Part shown: positions 11,958 to 22,436 of the stretch, in pieces
Layout of the letters: each line of letters opens with the position of its first letter
Position numbering within the stretch: the first letter of the stretch is position 1
Source: Okapia johnstoni
Lineage: Eukaryota; Chordata; Mammalia; Artiodactyla; Giraffidae
Assembly: GCA_024291935.2 (NCBI GenBank)
Contig: CM044313.1
Span: 87,977,001 to 88,041,000, forward strand
Reading direction: 5' to 3'
DNA: 64,000 nt
Program-made: the position numbers and the translations under genes
The notes under the pieces: model-generated
Databases searched by the model: none
Seen by the model: the letters and a program-made list of their open reading frames with translations, nothing else
Told to the model about the DNA's origin: nothing

Positions 11958-13930
11958 ACCTGAAAAATGGGGATGAAATGCACACAAAAGTCTCCTAAGG
12001 GTGGCTAACAGGCTTCAGACTTCCTTATGTCTGCCTTTGGTGTCTGACTACTGTTATTTTCTTCCTATTTTAATATGAATGTTACTGTTTCTTGAAATAT
12101 CTGGACTGTATGAAGTTTGCTGTATATATCTCTCTCTACTCAAATAGAGAGGTATACATCTCCAAATTTTATAGACATACGTATAAAGAGCCATGATGCC
12201 CAAATCGTTAAAAAATTAATTTTAAAAGTCAACATTGTGCATTGTAGTTTTTACAAAGTTTTAAAAAACTAATTTAATAGAATGCTCTATACTTTCATGT
12301 TTATATTCTCTTATACAAAATAATTTCCAAATATAATCACTTTCTTCTTAAATACTGTCCTTTATCATTTAAAATTTGTAACAAAGAACTAGTAAACTAG
12401 AAGTCAACCAAATCTTGAGTATATGAGATATATAACCTAGACTGATTTATATTTAATATGTATGACAAATAATTTGGATAATATAATAGTATACTTCACA
12501 AAGTGTATTTGTGTACACTTAGTAAATAGCATTGTGTACTTCATTTGGGTACACTTAGCGTTCAGTTTTATTTTTATTTATTTGCACAAACTCCACATTC
12601 ACTAACTCATTTTAGTTGACTCTGTATGTTCATGTGTCTCTGTGCATGTGTTTATATAAAATTTTATATCACAACTTTTCCAACATTATATATGGGAGTC
12701 CTCTTTAGGTTGATCTCTTTGTTCAGTTTTATATAAGCCCAAAATTGTTGAAAATGATTATTGCCTTCCAAAAAGCAGTTAGATATTATGGTCTTGTTGG
12801 TTTCCTCTATATGAAGATCAACTACCCACTCCTCTCCAAAGAGCACCAGTTACTTTAATTGAATAATGAGACAATTAATGGATTGAGGGTGAAAATAGGA
12901 AAAACTGAAAATCAGATGTTATATTGTAGAATATGTACTAACTACAATAGGATTTGTTGAGAGTTAGAAAAAGAAAACCTTTAGTAGCAATGCATGCCAA
13001 GAAGTAGATAGCGTATACTTCAGTGGTTCAGAATATTGCAGATCTAGCTGTGAGGTATATTAAATATGGTATAAATTAAATGATCGCAACAGCTTTAAGT
13101 AAGAACCTCCTAAGGCTTCTGTTTAGGAGTAATCATACCTGTCTGCCTTCCATCTGAATATATGAATTGGAAATTTGGCCACATATATAAATATAAAAAA
13201 CTTGACAAGTGTAAAACCCACACACTGTCTATTCACAAATATGTCTACATTGCTCTTGCAGTAATTCATACATTTATGCAGTAATTAATGAACTCAGATC
13301 TAAAAAGACATAGAAAATGATAGACTTGTGATAATGTTTGGTGCGACTGAAAGAAAGCAATAGTTCTTTCCCTTCATGACTTAGGCAAGGTGAGAAGAAT
13401 GAACTTTTAGGTAAGAGAGTGAGAAAAATGATGAAATTAACACATAAGAGCTTAACTTTTCTAGGTGCTATAAGAGGAAATATAAAATGTAGAATAGCAT
13501 GTGTGAATAATTTAAATATATAATATCTAGGGGACATTTAAAGTACTGTTTAACATCTTTGATTTTTGAAATAGTTGTGATTTATAAAATTGAAAAAAAA
13601 TACTATGCAAATGGAAAATGAATTACTTGATCCATTAACTATTAAGGAAAACATTCCTATTCAAATATCAGTATGAGCTACTATTAAATTGTAGAATATT
13701 TCCCCATTCTGTATTACCATAACTAATTAAATCAAATTCCAGTAATTTCAGTTATTCTGAAGAATATATTTATTTCTTGTTAGAGGAGTCTCAAGTGAGT
13801 GAATGTATATGTGTTAACTTAGAAGAAAACAACACTTATCATCAAAATAACATTTTCCAAAGAAAAGTAAAAAGCAGATACGTATGTTCAATCATGCTTC
13901 CTGTTTGAAAATTTTAAAAAAGAGATTGTT
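11958..13930. other. AT-rich DNA, no recognised gene
   Basis: Nearly 2 kb without a nameable repeat or coding signal. Minus-strand frames at 12664-12846 and 13274-13537 lack any motif and are probably chance. Confidence 0.5.
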
Positions 13931-13941
13931 ACATAAGTATA

Positions 13942-14212
13942 GCTGCTGCTGCTGCTGCTGCTAAGTCGCTTCAGTTGTGTCCGACTCTGTGCGACCCCAT
14001 AGCCAGCAGCCCGCTAGGCTCCCCCGTCCCTGGGATTCTCCAGGCATGGGTTGCCATTTCCTTCTCCAGTGCATGAAAGTGAAAAGTGAAAGTGAAGCCG
14101 CTTCGTCCTGTCCAACTCGTAGCGACCTGGTAGGACCTCAGCCTACTAGGCTCCTCCGTCCATGGGATTTTCTAGGCAAGAGTACTGGAGTGGGGTGCCA
14201 TTGCCTTCTCCA
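13942..14212 (-). mobile_element. BOV-A2 dimeric SINE with TSD
   Basis: Starts with a (GCT)6 run, then taagtcgcttcag, and ends ccattgccttctcca. The flanking 11-bp repeats acataagtata (13931-13941) and acatatgtata (14213-14223) differ at one base. The left monomer has a small deletion around 14045. Confidence 0.94.
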
Positions 14213-14223
14213 ACATATGTATA

Positions 14224-14665
14224 GAAAACATATTAAATCTGAAATTTTAAATGTAAATCTTATTATGACTAGTACTGTAGCCAGCTATTCAAAATGAATA
14301 ATTAATAGCAATTCATCATAAGAAAATGTAGACTTTTCCTTAGAAAAGACTTATTGTTATGTTCTTTTACTTAAGTTACTTAATTTTACTCTCCATGTTT
14401 TACACATGACATCTATTCAGTTACATTTATTCAATATACCTTAAGGTACTTCATAGTCTTCATGGAAGTTGGAAGACTTGAACAAAAACAAACAAAAAAC
14501 AGGAAAGAAAGAAACCAATTAATAAAGCCCTAACAGCATTTGTCAGACCTCCAACTTAGCGACTGAACAATAGCATTTGTTACATACTTACACTAATTTA
14601 GAATTGTTAAAGAGCATTTTTTATAAAAAGCAAAATTAAATATTTTAAGAATTTCTTCAGATTTA
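14224..14665. other. No recognised feature
   Basis: AT-rich; an A-rich caaaaacaaacaaaaaac run lies near 14483. Confidence 0.5.
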
Positions 14666-14676
14666 ACCCATTTAGC

Positions 14677-14952
14677 CAGAGAAAGCAATGGCACCCCACT
14701 CCAGTACTCTTGCCTGGAAAATCCCATGGATGAAGGAGCCTGGTAGCCTACAGTCCATGGGGTTGCTAAGAGTCGGACACGACTGAACGACTTCACTTTC
14801 ACTTTTCCCTTTCATGCACTGGAGAAGGAAATGGCAACCCACTCCAGTAATCTTGCCTGGAGAATCCCAGGGACCGCGGAGCCTGGTGGGCTGCTGTCTA
14901 TGGGGTCGTACAGAGTCGGACACGACTGAAGTGACTTAGCAGCAGCTTAGCA
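14677..14952 (+). mobile_element. BOV-A2 dimeric SINE with TSD
   Basis: Sense-direction dimer ending gacttagcagcagctta. The flanking 11-bp repeats acccatttagc (14666-14676) and acacatttagc (14953-14963) differ at one base. With 13942-14212 it forms an inverted pair of the same SINE about 0.5 kb apart. Confidence 0.94.
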
Positions 14953-14963
14953 ACACATTTAGC

Positions 14964-15906
14964 ACATAATTTTATTTTGCTCCTTTTACTGATTTGTTCC
15001 ATTAAAAGTAGGTGTTTGTTTCATTAAAAACAGGTTAGAACAGAATGCTGCTATTTTCCAAGGGGAGAAAAAGACTAATATTCCTCAGGTTCCACAAAAT
15101 TTATGCACAAAATTTACTGCGTTCTTACATCCACCTGAGTAAAAATTAATATATCAAAAGTGTGTCCTTAAACTTTTATGCAAGCAGTGTACTAGTTTCA
15201 ATTTACCATCTTGACATGGTATCTAAAGAACAAAAATTCTTCTTTTACAAGTATGGAAATATATTATTTTTCTGACCTTGTTTACAGTGTCACTTGGCTT
15301 CCAAAGTTATAAATCTAGTTTATCTATCTATGTTTGATTTAAATGTAATCATGGAAAATATTCACTGTAACATAGTGTGAAACCATTACTTATGATAACT
15401 AAGCTATTCCAATGCTCACTGTGAGAGGTAGAGAGATTTGTAAACACTCTTACTTTACATATTTACTTAAGTAATTTAACAATTTGCTTGTGTCAAAAAA
15501 TAACCTTTCACAAAATTTATTTTTGATATATTCGTCCTCTGCTCTATGAATCGACACATGTCTGAGCATGGAGGGTTGTATAACAAACAGTTGCTTGTCA
15601 CATGATATGACATATGTGTGGATGTAGGCTATATAACTTATACATTAATAAACTTTCCACTGACATTAACAGATGAGCTGCCTGTTTATAGAGTGACTGT
15701 GAAATATTTCCATGTCCTGTGAAGGACGAAAAACAGGCATAAAGGAAATGTGGGCACAGACCCACAAAATTTTCCATTAACTAAGGTTAGTCACCGACAG
15801 CTGGAAATGGTCTTAAAAATCAGTCACTATGATTTTCTGAAATATTCAGTGTGATACTTTTATCTTCCAACCAACCAAATAAACTCCTTTTTCAAGTACA
15901 CAATAA
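14964..15906. other. No recognised feature
   Basis: AT-rich, no coding or repeat signal identified. Confidence 0.5.
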
Positions 15907-15910
15907 GATT

Positions 15911-15911
<1 letters not shown>

Positions 15912-15960
<49 letters not shown>
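15912..15960. repeat. (TA)n microsatellite
   Basis: An almost pure TA run of about 48 bp. Frames crossing it read as alternating I-Y and are artefacts. Confidence 0.98.
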
Positions 15961-15962
<2 letters not shown>

Positions 15963-15973
15963 TATACATATAT

Positions 15974-16181
15974 GGGCTTTCCAGGTGGCACAGTGGTAAA
16001 GAATCCGCCTGCAAATGCGGGAGACTCAGGAGACTCAGTTCCGGTCCCTGAGTGGGGAAGATCTTTCAGAGCAGGAAATGGCAACGCACTCCAGGATTCT
16101 TGCCTGGAACATTCCATGGAAATAGGAGCCTGACAGGCTACAGTCCACGAGGTCATGAAGAGTCATACATGACTGAACAAT
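15974..16181 (+). mobile_element. Bov-tA SINE
   Basis: Starts at the tRNA-derived head (gggctttccaggtggcacag) and runs through the Bov-A body to catgactgaacaatac. A 9-bp gaggagactc-type duplication disturbs the head near 16020-16035. It sits between two (TA)n runs. Confidence 0.92.
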
Positions 16182-16210
16182 ACATGAACCCTCAAGCAGG
16201 CATGCTCATA

Positions 16211-16214
<4 letters not shown>

Positions 16215-16252
<38 letters not shown>
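16215..16252. repeat. (TA)n microsatellite
   Basis: A nearly pure TA run of about 38 bp on the other side of the Bov-tA. Confidence 0.97.
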
Positions 16253-16255
<3 letters not shown>

Positions 16256-16311
16256 CACATATATGTTTTATTTTTTAATTGATTTTTATACTTTTATTGA
16301 TTAAACAAAAA

Positions 16312-17200
16312 AAAGTTCTTTTTTTTTGGCAATACATTTTATCACTTAAAAGTCATTATTGTTTTCTGTCTAAAAATGGAAACATCAATTCATCTTGGGT
16401 AAGTATCTCTTTGCCCTGGAAATAACTATGTGAATACCCACTGTTGCAAAGCAAGAATGTCGTTCCATTTTCACAAGGAGCTGTATACCAAGCCATTCTG
16501 ATGCCTCAGTGTGAACTCTGTTAGTGTATGCTGTCATGATACTCCCCACCAAAGAATTTAGCTGTTTTAGGACTGTAGTAATGCAAATTTGTTTAGTAGA
16601 GCAAAGGTTTCACAATTCTGCCTCTTGGTAATTAAATTTTATTGAAAAAGAAACTCTTTGGATGAATTAGGTCACCCTGACCAAGGTGATTTGAAGGAAA
16701 GGGCCAATGCAGTCTCTGAGAAATAATTTGCCATAGAAGTGAGACTGAATTGGGTCCTCTGGGCAAATCACCATGGTTAGCTGAACACTGAAGAATGATT
16801 ATTTGGTCACAGAATGGCCTGGCATAACTCACAGAGTTGTTGACCTCATGTTGGGCAAATAAAACGAATCTCTGTGGTATGTGTGCTCTTCTGTGAATTG
16901 GATGCATTGATAGGTAAGATTGGAGATCAAGCGCTTTTTGATATGAGACAATCTTCACCATATGTGACTTAGGAAAGAGTGACCTTCTTTATGGTTGAGA
17001 GCCACAGTGGCTTGACTAAATGAGCAGACAGTTGTACTCTGTCTCAAGCCAGAGACTAATGAGAACAAGCTTTAGCAGTAGTGGTTAATAGAGGCATTTC
17101 TTCAAAATGTCTCATACCAGAGGCACACTCAGGTGGCTGCTTTGAAAAAAGTCAGTGAACTAGTCTTGAAGCCTGCAGTAATCATCGGACAGGTCAAAAA
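16312..17200 (-). pseudogene. Possible processed retrocopy, unknown parent
   Basis: Read on the minus strand, this block ends in an A-run (plus-strand T9 at about 16320) preceded by ataaaatg, an imperfect polyadenylation signal. A second tcaataaaat lies at about 16640. It is less AT-rich than its surroundings and has a 109-codon open frame (16632-16961) without any domain I recognise. These are features of a retrocopied transcript, but no TSD was found. It may instead be ordinary unique DNA. Confidence 0.25.
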
Positions 17201-17822
17201 ATTATAAAAAGTTGTTTTTGTGTGATATGAGGAGCCTATCTCATTTTCTATTTCCCATATACAACTGTGAAACTCTGTAAAAATTTTTAAAGGTCCATAA
17301 GCAAGTTTTAGGGAAAAAATTGGATTTCCAAATACGCAATACAGTCTCAGTATTCAGAGAAAGGTAGAATTACTTTTCAGTTCAAATTTTGAGGCCAAAA
17401 TCATAAACATCAATTTATTTCAAATGTATTGAGCATATAGTCTGTGGCAGGCAATGCAATAGGTACTAGATTAGATATAGAAATATTAAGAAATTTCTTA
17501 TTTCTTGGGAGAAAGAAATGGAACAGATTAGAAGTAACTATTAGTTTATGTTAATTTACTTTTCACAATCTTTCAATAGCATTTGCTTTTTAAGAACTAT
17601 TATTAACATATCCAATCTGGTGTTCCAAATAAAGTAGACAACAACATTTAATTATTTCCACCACAGGTTGCCAATATAACACAGTTATTTATAGAAGGAA
17701 TTTAACAATGCATGTCTAAAGTCACAAAAATAATTGTGGAATCAGATTCTAGGGATTAATCTCAAGGTAATAAGTATATGGACAGATAATTTATATCTTT
17801 ATCAAAGAGAATAAAATACCAT
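17201..17822. other. No recognised feature
   Basis: AT-rich without coding signal. Confidence 0.5.
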
Positions 17823-17872
17823 GTTGTTGTTCAGTCGCTAAGTCATGTCTGACTCCTTGTAACCCCACATCA
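17823..17872 (-). mobile_element. Bov-tA 3'-end scrap
   Basis: About 50 bp: gttgttgttcagtcgctaag followed by the first part of the reversed Bov-A body. The rest is missing, so this is a strongly 5'-truncated insertion or a deletion remnant. Confidence 0.8.
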
Positions 17873-18400
17873 TATATTAAAAATATTTAAAATGTACCAT
17901 TAAAGAATAAAAATGATACTCTCACACTAAAAATATCCACACATACACATTGGAGTGATAATAGGAGTAGTGCTTTTTTTAATCTTCTTTCTTTTGATCA
18001 TGTGGTTATTTAAGTATTTATGTAATTAAAAATTCAATTGTGCATTAAATACATTTTTAACATCTGTCAAAATGAAATTGAAAAGGAATACCAAAGCTTA
18101 GGTCATAGGTCCGATCAATTCTATCATCTTCACTAGTAGTATCTCATGTCCTGAGCTTGTTGTCACTGAAGCCAGGAGAAGTCTACTCAGGTATACTTGG
18201 ACAACAAGGCATAATGGTCACTGGAAAGGAGACACAAAAATTTTACAGTAGAAATCTGAAGTTATAACCTCAAGCAAAACACTGTATAATCATTAGTTAT
18301 ATTTTAAGAATTCTTGCCATGTAATATTCTACAATTATTATGTGGATAACCCTAAACTTAGTAGATCTTGAAATATAAAAGTCTTAAAAATAAAACATAT
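17873..18400. other. No recognised feature
   Basis: AT-rich without coding signal. Confidence 0.5.
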
Positions 18401-18705
18401 GTTAAATAATTAATACTGAAAAAAATCACTCAAACCTAAAGATAAGTGAAATAATTAATTACAACAAAAAAACATCATACTGAAGACATTAATTTTTGTT
18501 AAATTAATTAAATACTGAAAAATAATTCACTCAAACCTAAAGATAAGTGAAATAATTGAATTTTACAACAAAAAACACATCATAATGAAGACATTAATTT
18601 TGTTAAATTAATTAAATACTGAAAAATAATTCACTCAAACCTAAAGATAAGTGAAATAATTGAATTTTACAACAAAAAACACATCATAATGAAGACATTA
18701 ATTTT
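18401..18705. repeat. 104-bp tandem repeat, three copies
   Basis: Three head-to-tail units: 18401-18497 (97 bp, diverged), 18498-18601 (104 bp) and 18602-18705 (104 bp). By direct reading units 2 and 3 are identical; unit 1 differs by several substitutions and small indels. Each unit contains cactcaaacctaaagataag and ends in gaagacattaatttt. The pattern implies an old duplication followed by a recent second one. The unit is not a SINE or LINE piece that I recognise. Confidence 0.97.
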
Positions 18706-19714
18706 GTGAATTATAAAATAAAAGACAAATATATTTTATAATGTAAAATATAGTCTTTATGTGCAAAAATGTACAATAATTTGTGATTAGATGATGTGCA
18801 ATTAAGGAAATAAAAAAAATACAGACATGAATTAAAAAGTACTCTATAGTAGTTTCTTACAAACATTTAAAAATATGCAAGTAAGAACAGAAAGAAGATA
18901 CAGACTGTTGAATTCTCAAGCATATTAAAATGCCAAAAGATAAAAATGGCAAAATTCATTAGAAATCACAGAGAGAAAAGTAAAGAAAAAAAATAAAATA
19001 TTGAATACCATCTAGAGATTTCAGCAGTATAGCCTTCAGTGAATAAAATTCTTTTGTGATACTGGTAGAAATATTAATTACTGTAACCATTTCTGGAAAA
19101 GAAAGATAGTCTAGAAATTCTATTTTAAAAAAAAACAAAAACAGCTCCTGCCCAAATAGTACTCCAGGGACTGTCTCCTGTACAAATGAAAGAACCAAAA
19201 TATAAAGCTTTATATAAAAGAATGTTTGCTTCATTGATATCTGCGGTGGCCAAATTCCCCCTGAAATACATGGTGCCAAGCTTAAAAACATAGTAAATGG
19301 GTAAAGGGACTGATAATCAATCTAACATTTATCATGAACATTTTACAGCATCAAAATGAAATTATTTTTAAAGTCATGAAATCCTTTTGATTGAGAAAAA
19401 CAAAATGCATATCAATTTATAAAACGACCACATTTTAAACACACACACACACGCAGACTGCACTAACATCTATTTTTAATATGAACTTGAGTTTAGCACA
19501 GTTGCAGAAATGGAAAAAGAGGAGGGATATATCTGTGAGAATAGTCTATAAATTTTTTTCAAAAAAGAAACACTATGTAATGATTGAAATTATCTATTTG
19601 CACACAATATGGTTGCTATTAGGTGCATGCAATTTTTAAATATAGCTAGTGCAACTGAAACAATAATTTTTAATGTAATTTTAATTAAAGTTTAGATGGT
19701 CATATGGGGTAATG
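18706..19714. other. No recognised feature
   Basis: AT-rich. A short (CA)7 run is at 19441-19454. A 110-codon minus-strand frame (18959-19291) has low-complexity F/L/S-rich composition and is probably chance. Confidence 0.5.
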
Positions 19715-19722
19715 CCTAGATT

Positions 19723-19939
19723 TTGTGTGTGTGTGTTCATTCACTCAGTCATGTCTGACTCTTTGCTACCCCATGAACTGTAGCCTGCCAGGCTTCTCTG
19801 TCCATTTTCCAGGTAAGAATACTGGAGCAGGTTGCCATTTCCTTCTCCAGGCTTCCCAACTCTGGGATTGAACCCATGTCTATTTCATCTCCTGAACTGG
19901 CAGAAGATTTTTACTAGCTGAGCTGCCAGGAAAACCCCA
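19723..19939 (-). mobile_element. Bov-tA SINE with (TG)n at its tail
   Basis: Begins with a short tgtgtgtgtgtg run, then the reversed Bov-tA, ending at the head (gagctgccaggaaaacccca). The 8-bp repeat cctagatt at 19715-19722 and 19940-19947 is a probable TSD, so the (TG)n lies inside the insertion, at the tail. Confidence 0.92.
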
Positions 19940-19947
19940 CCTAGATT

Positions 19948-20231
19948 ACACTATAGGAAAAAACATAAGCCATAATATTTTAAAATAACAATGTCTTTCT
20001 CTAAAGTAACAATGTCTTTCTAAGACAACCAAATCTCTATTCCATAACTTTGTCACTTAAATATGCAAGCTAAAGGGGCATCCCTCTCTGGTCATGGGAC
20101 TTTATGGGAAGAAAATAGCAGCAGGTTATATTTTGAACTGTCAACACTTTACCAAATTGTGACACATGGCATTTGCTCTCATATGTCATTTGCCAAAGGA
20201 AGAGGAGAGACAAGACCCATATTTCCATGTA
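19948..20231. other. No recognised feature
   Basis: AT-rich DNA without coding signal. It contains a 20-bp-scale local duplication, aacaatgtctttct, at about 19987 and 20009. Confidence 0.45.
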
Positions 20232-20238
20232 CCTAGAA

Positions 20239-20675
20239 CGGGGCTTCTCAACCTCGCACTACTGACATTTGCTCCACGTAATTATTTTATGGGAGATGTT
20301 CTTCACATTATAGAATATTTAGCAGCATCTCTGTTCTCTATCTGGGCTTCCCTGGTGGCTCAGATTGTAAAGAATCTGCCTACAATGCTGGAGACCTGGG
20401 TTCGATTCCTGGGTCAGGAAGATCCCCTGGAGAAGGAAATGGCAACCCACTCCAGTATTCTGGCCTGGAGAATCCCATGGACAGAGGATCCTGAGGGCTA
20501 CCATCCATGGGGTCGCAAAGAGTCGGACATGACTGAGCTACTAACACACTGTTCTCTACCTGCTAAATCTCCATACTATCCCCTCAGTCTTGAGAATCAA
20601 AAAATGTATGCAGACTTTTCCAAATAATCCTCGTTAAAAAATATATATATATTGCTCCAGTTTAAGAATGATTAG
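20239..20675 (-). mobile_element. MER20 (hAT-Charlie) element, split by a SINE
   Basis: The two halves, 20239-20343 and 20562-20675, together follow the reverse complement of MER20 from one terminus (gggcttctcaacctcg) to the other (tttaagaatgatta). Without the Bov-tA they sum to 219 bp, about the family's full length. Flanking cctagaac (20232-20239) and cctagaaa (20676-20683) match at 7 of 8 positions, as expected for a hAT 8-bp TSD. It has no coding capacity. MER20 copies are known to act as regulatory elements in placental mammals; whether this one does is unknown. Confidence 0.78.
20344..20548 (+). mobile_element. Bov-tA SINE inserted in MER20
   Basis: Full-length: gggcttccctggtggctcag head with a recognisable B-box-like ggttcgattcc, body, and tail ctgagctactaacac. 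The 13-bp repeats ctgttctctatct (20331-20343) and ctgttctctacct (20549-20561) differ at one base. They are MER20 sequence duplicated at insertion. Confidence 0.95.
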
Positions 20676-20834
20676 CCTAGAAATATTTGGTGGAAATACA
20701 AATAGATACCACAGAGGTTGGTAAAGATGGTGATAAAATAATAAAATAGATAATGCTATTGTATGTATATGTCATATAAATATGTACAAAGTTATTTATT
20801 TTAAGATAAATTGGATCTATAGCTAATAATGATC

Positions 20835-21048
20835 AAGCTTCCCTGGTGACTCAGTGTTAAAGAATCTGCCTGCCACTACAGGAGATGCAGGTTTGATCCC
20901 TGCATCAGGAAAATCCCCTGGAGAAGGGAACGGCAACCCACTCCAGTATTCTTGCCTAGTAAATTTGATGGACAGAGGAACCTGGTGTGCTGCAGTCCAT
21001 GGGGTTGCAATAAATTGAACAATACTTAGTGGCTAAACAACAATAACA
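20835..21048 (+). mobile_element. Bov-tA SINE
   Basis: Head aagcttccctggtgactcag, B-box-like ggtttgatccc, body, and a CAA-rich tail (aaacaacaataac). atagctaat occurs at 20819-20827 and 21049-21057; it fits a TSD if a few bases were added at the 5' side. Confidence 0.93.
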
Positions 21049-21057
21049 ATAGCTAAT

Positions 21058-21386
21058 GAACTTTGAGCTATATACCACAATGTTGGTGTATATAAACAGA
21101 AAAAAAAAATTCTCACTTTGAAAAACAATGACAGTTAATAGATTATAATAACACACTAAATTTATATCTGTTTAAAAAAAGATCCTGAAACAAGAGAAAT
21201 ATGAAAGAAAGAAACTAAACAAATAGTAAAACCTTGGACTTTATCAATATTTATAGAATGACATAACCTTGCAGGAAATAGATAAAATCTTGAAGCTACC
21301 TAAGATGGACCTGAGTTCCCACATAAAACAGGAATCGTTGTTGAACATAGACATTAAAGATATAAGGTAAAAAATAAGTACATGTG
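21058..21386. other. No recognised feature
   Basis: AT-rich, no coding evidence. Confidence 0.5.
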
Positions 21387-21530
21387 ATGATTAATTTTAT
21401 GTGTCAGCTTGACTGGATCATAGGTTGTTCAGATGTTAAACATTATTTCTGAGTGTGTCTGTGAAGGAGTTTCTAGAAGATGGTGACATTCGAATTGGTG
21501 GATTGAGAAAGTTAAATCCACAGCTATAAC
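21387..21530 (+). repeat. Ancient mammalian dispersed repeat fragment
   Basis: gatgattaattttatgtgtc followed by agcttgactgg, gagtgtgtctgtgaaggagtttct and gaattggtggattgag is an ordered set of blocks I recognise from an old, widespread mammalian repeat. I cannot name its family with certainty. Only its 5' part is present. Confidence 0.5.
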
Positions 21531-21619
21531 TTATTATTAATGTGCAAAAAGACAATAATGTGTATCATTGAGAGTTGTATTTAGAGTTAAATTCATATTC
21601 TAATTCTGTAAAAATGTAT

Positions 21620-22156
21620 CAGTTCAGTTCAGTCGCTCAGTCATGTGCGACTCTACGACCCTGTGGACTGCAGCAAGCCAGGCTTTCCTGTCCATCCCCA
21701 ACTCTAGGAGCTTGCTCAAACTCATGTCCATCGAGTCGGTAATGCCATTCAACCATCTCATCCTCTATCATCCCTTTTTCTTCCTACCTTCAATCTTTCC
21801 CTACATCAAGGTCTTTTCCAGCGAGTCACTACTTCGCCAAAGTATTGGAGCTTCAGCTTCAGCATCAGTCCTTCCAATGAATATTTAGGACTGGTTTCCT
21901 TTAGGATTGACTGGTTCAATCTCCTTGCAGTCCAAGGGACTGTCAAGAGTCTTCTCCAACACCACAGTTCAAAACATCAGTTCTTCGATGCTCAGCTTTC
22001 TTTATGGTCCAACTGTCACATCCATACGTGACTACTGGAAAAAGCATAGCTTTAACTAGATGGATCTTTGTTGGCAAAGCAATGTCTCTGCTTTTTAATA
22101 TGCTGCCTAGGTTTGTCATAGCTTTTCTTCCAAGGAGCAAGCATCTTTTAATTTCG
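21620..22156 (-). mobile_element. BovB LINE 3' end, 5'-truncated
   Basis: Starts with the BovB terminal cagttcagttcagtcgctc and runs back through the C-terminal coding region to cttttaatttcg. The 7-bp repeat tgtatca at 21615-21621 and 22158-22164 may be a short TSD (the assignment overlaps the element edge by a base or two). The insertion sits at the left tip of the palindrome at 22157. Confidence 0.92.
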
Positions 22157-22436
22157 TTGTATCAATTTTATATATTTTACTTGTTTTACTGTATTTATTG
22201 TTTTCCTATATTTGTTAGTTTTGTGGAGTGATTCAACTATAATCATGTTAGTTAATATTTAGTTTATTATTGCTTTAAATTGTATGAATGCATAAGGCAA
22301 TTTAAAACAATCATAAATTAATATTAACAGATAATTATCAATGAATCACTCCACAAAATATAGGAAAAATAGAAACAGAGTAAAACAAGTAAAATATATG
22401 CTTTATCTTTATAGTAACTATATAAAATTGATACAA
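22157..22436. repeat. 280-bp imperfect palindrome
   Basis: The left arm, about 22157-22286, is the reverse complement of the right arm, about 22291-22436, with a 4-base centre (aatg). Matching blocks, in order inward, include ttgtatcaattttatat, attttacttgttttact, ttttgtggagtgattc and ttttaaattg. The right arm carries about 20 extra bases and the left about 8. The block ttgtggagtgattc paired with gaatcactccacaa is not explained by AT-richness alone. It could be a foldback DNA transposon, a non-autonomous hairpin element or a local inverted duplication. I do not recognise a known family. Confidence 0.88.

Noticed and set aside
15851..16282. Frames with long I-Y repeats (IYIYIY)
   Set aside because: They are translations of the (TA)n microsatellites joined to Bov-tA sequence.
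16632..16961. 109-codon minus-strand frame as a functional gene
   Set aside because: No recognisable domain and no upstream gene structure; kept only as part of a possible retrocopy.
18401..18705. CRISPR array
   Set aside because: The 104-bp units are contiguous tandem copies without short repeats and unique spacers, and the organism is a mammal.
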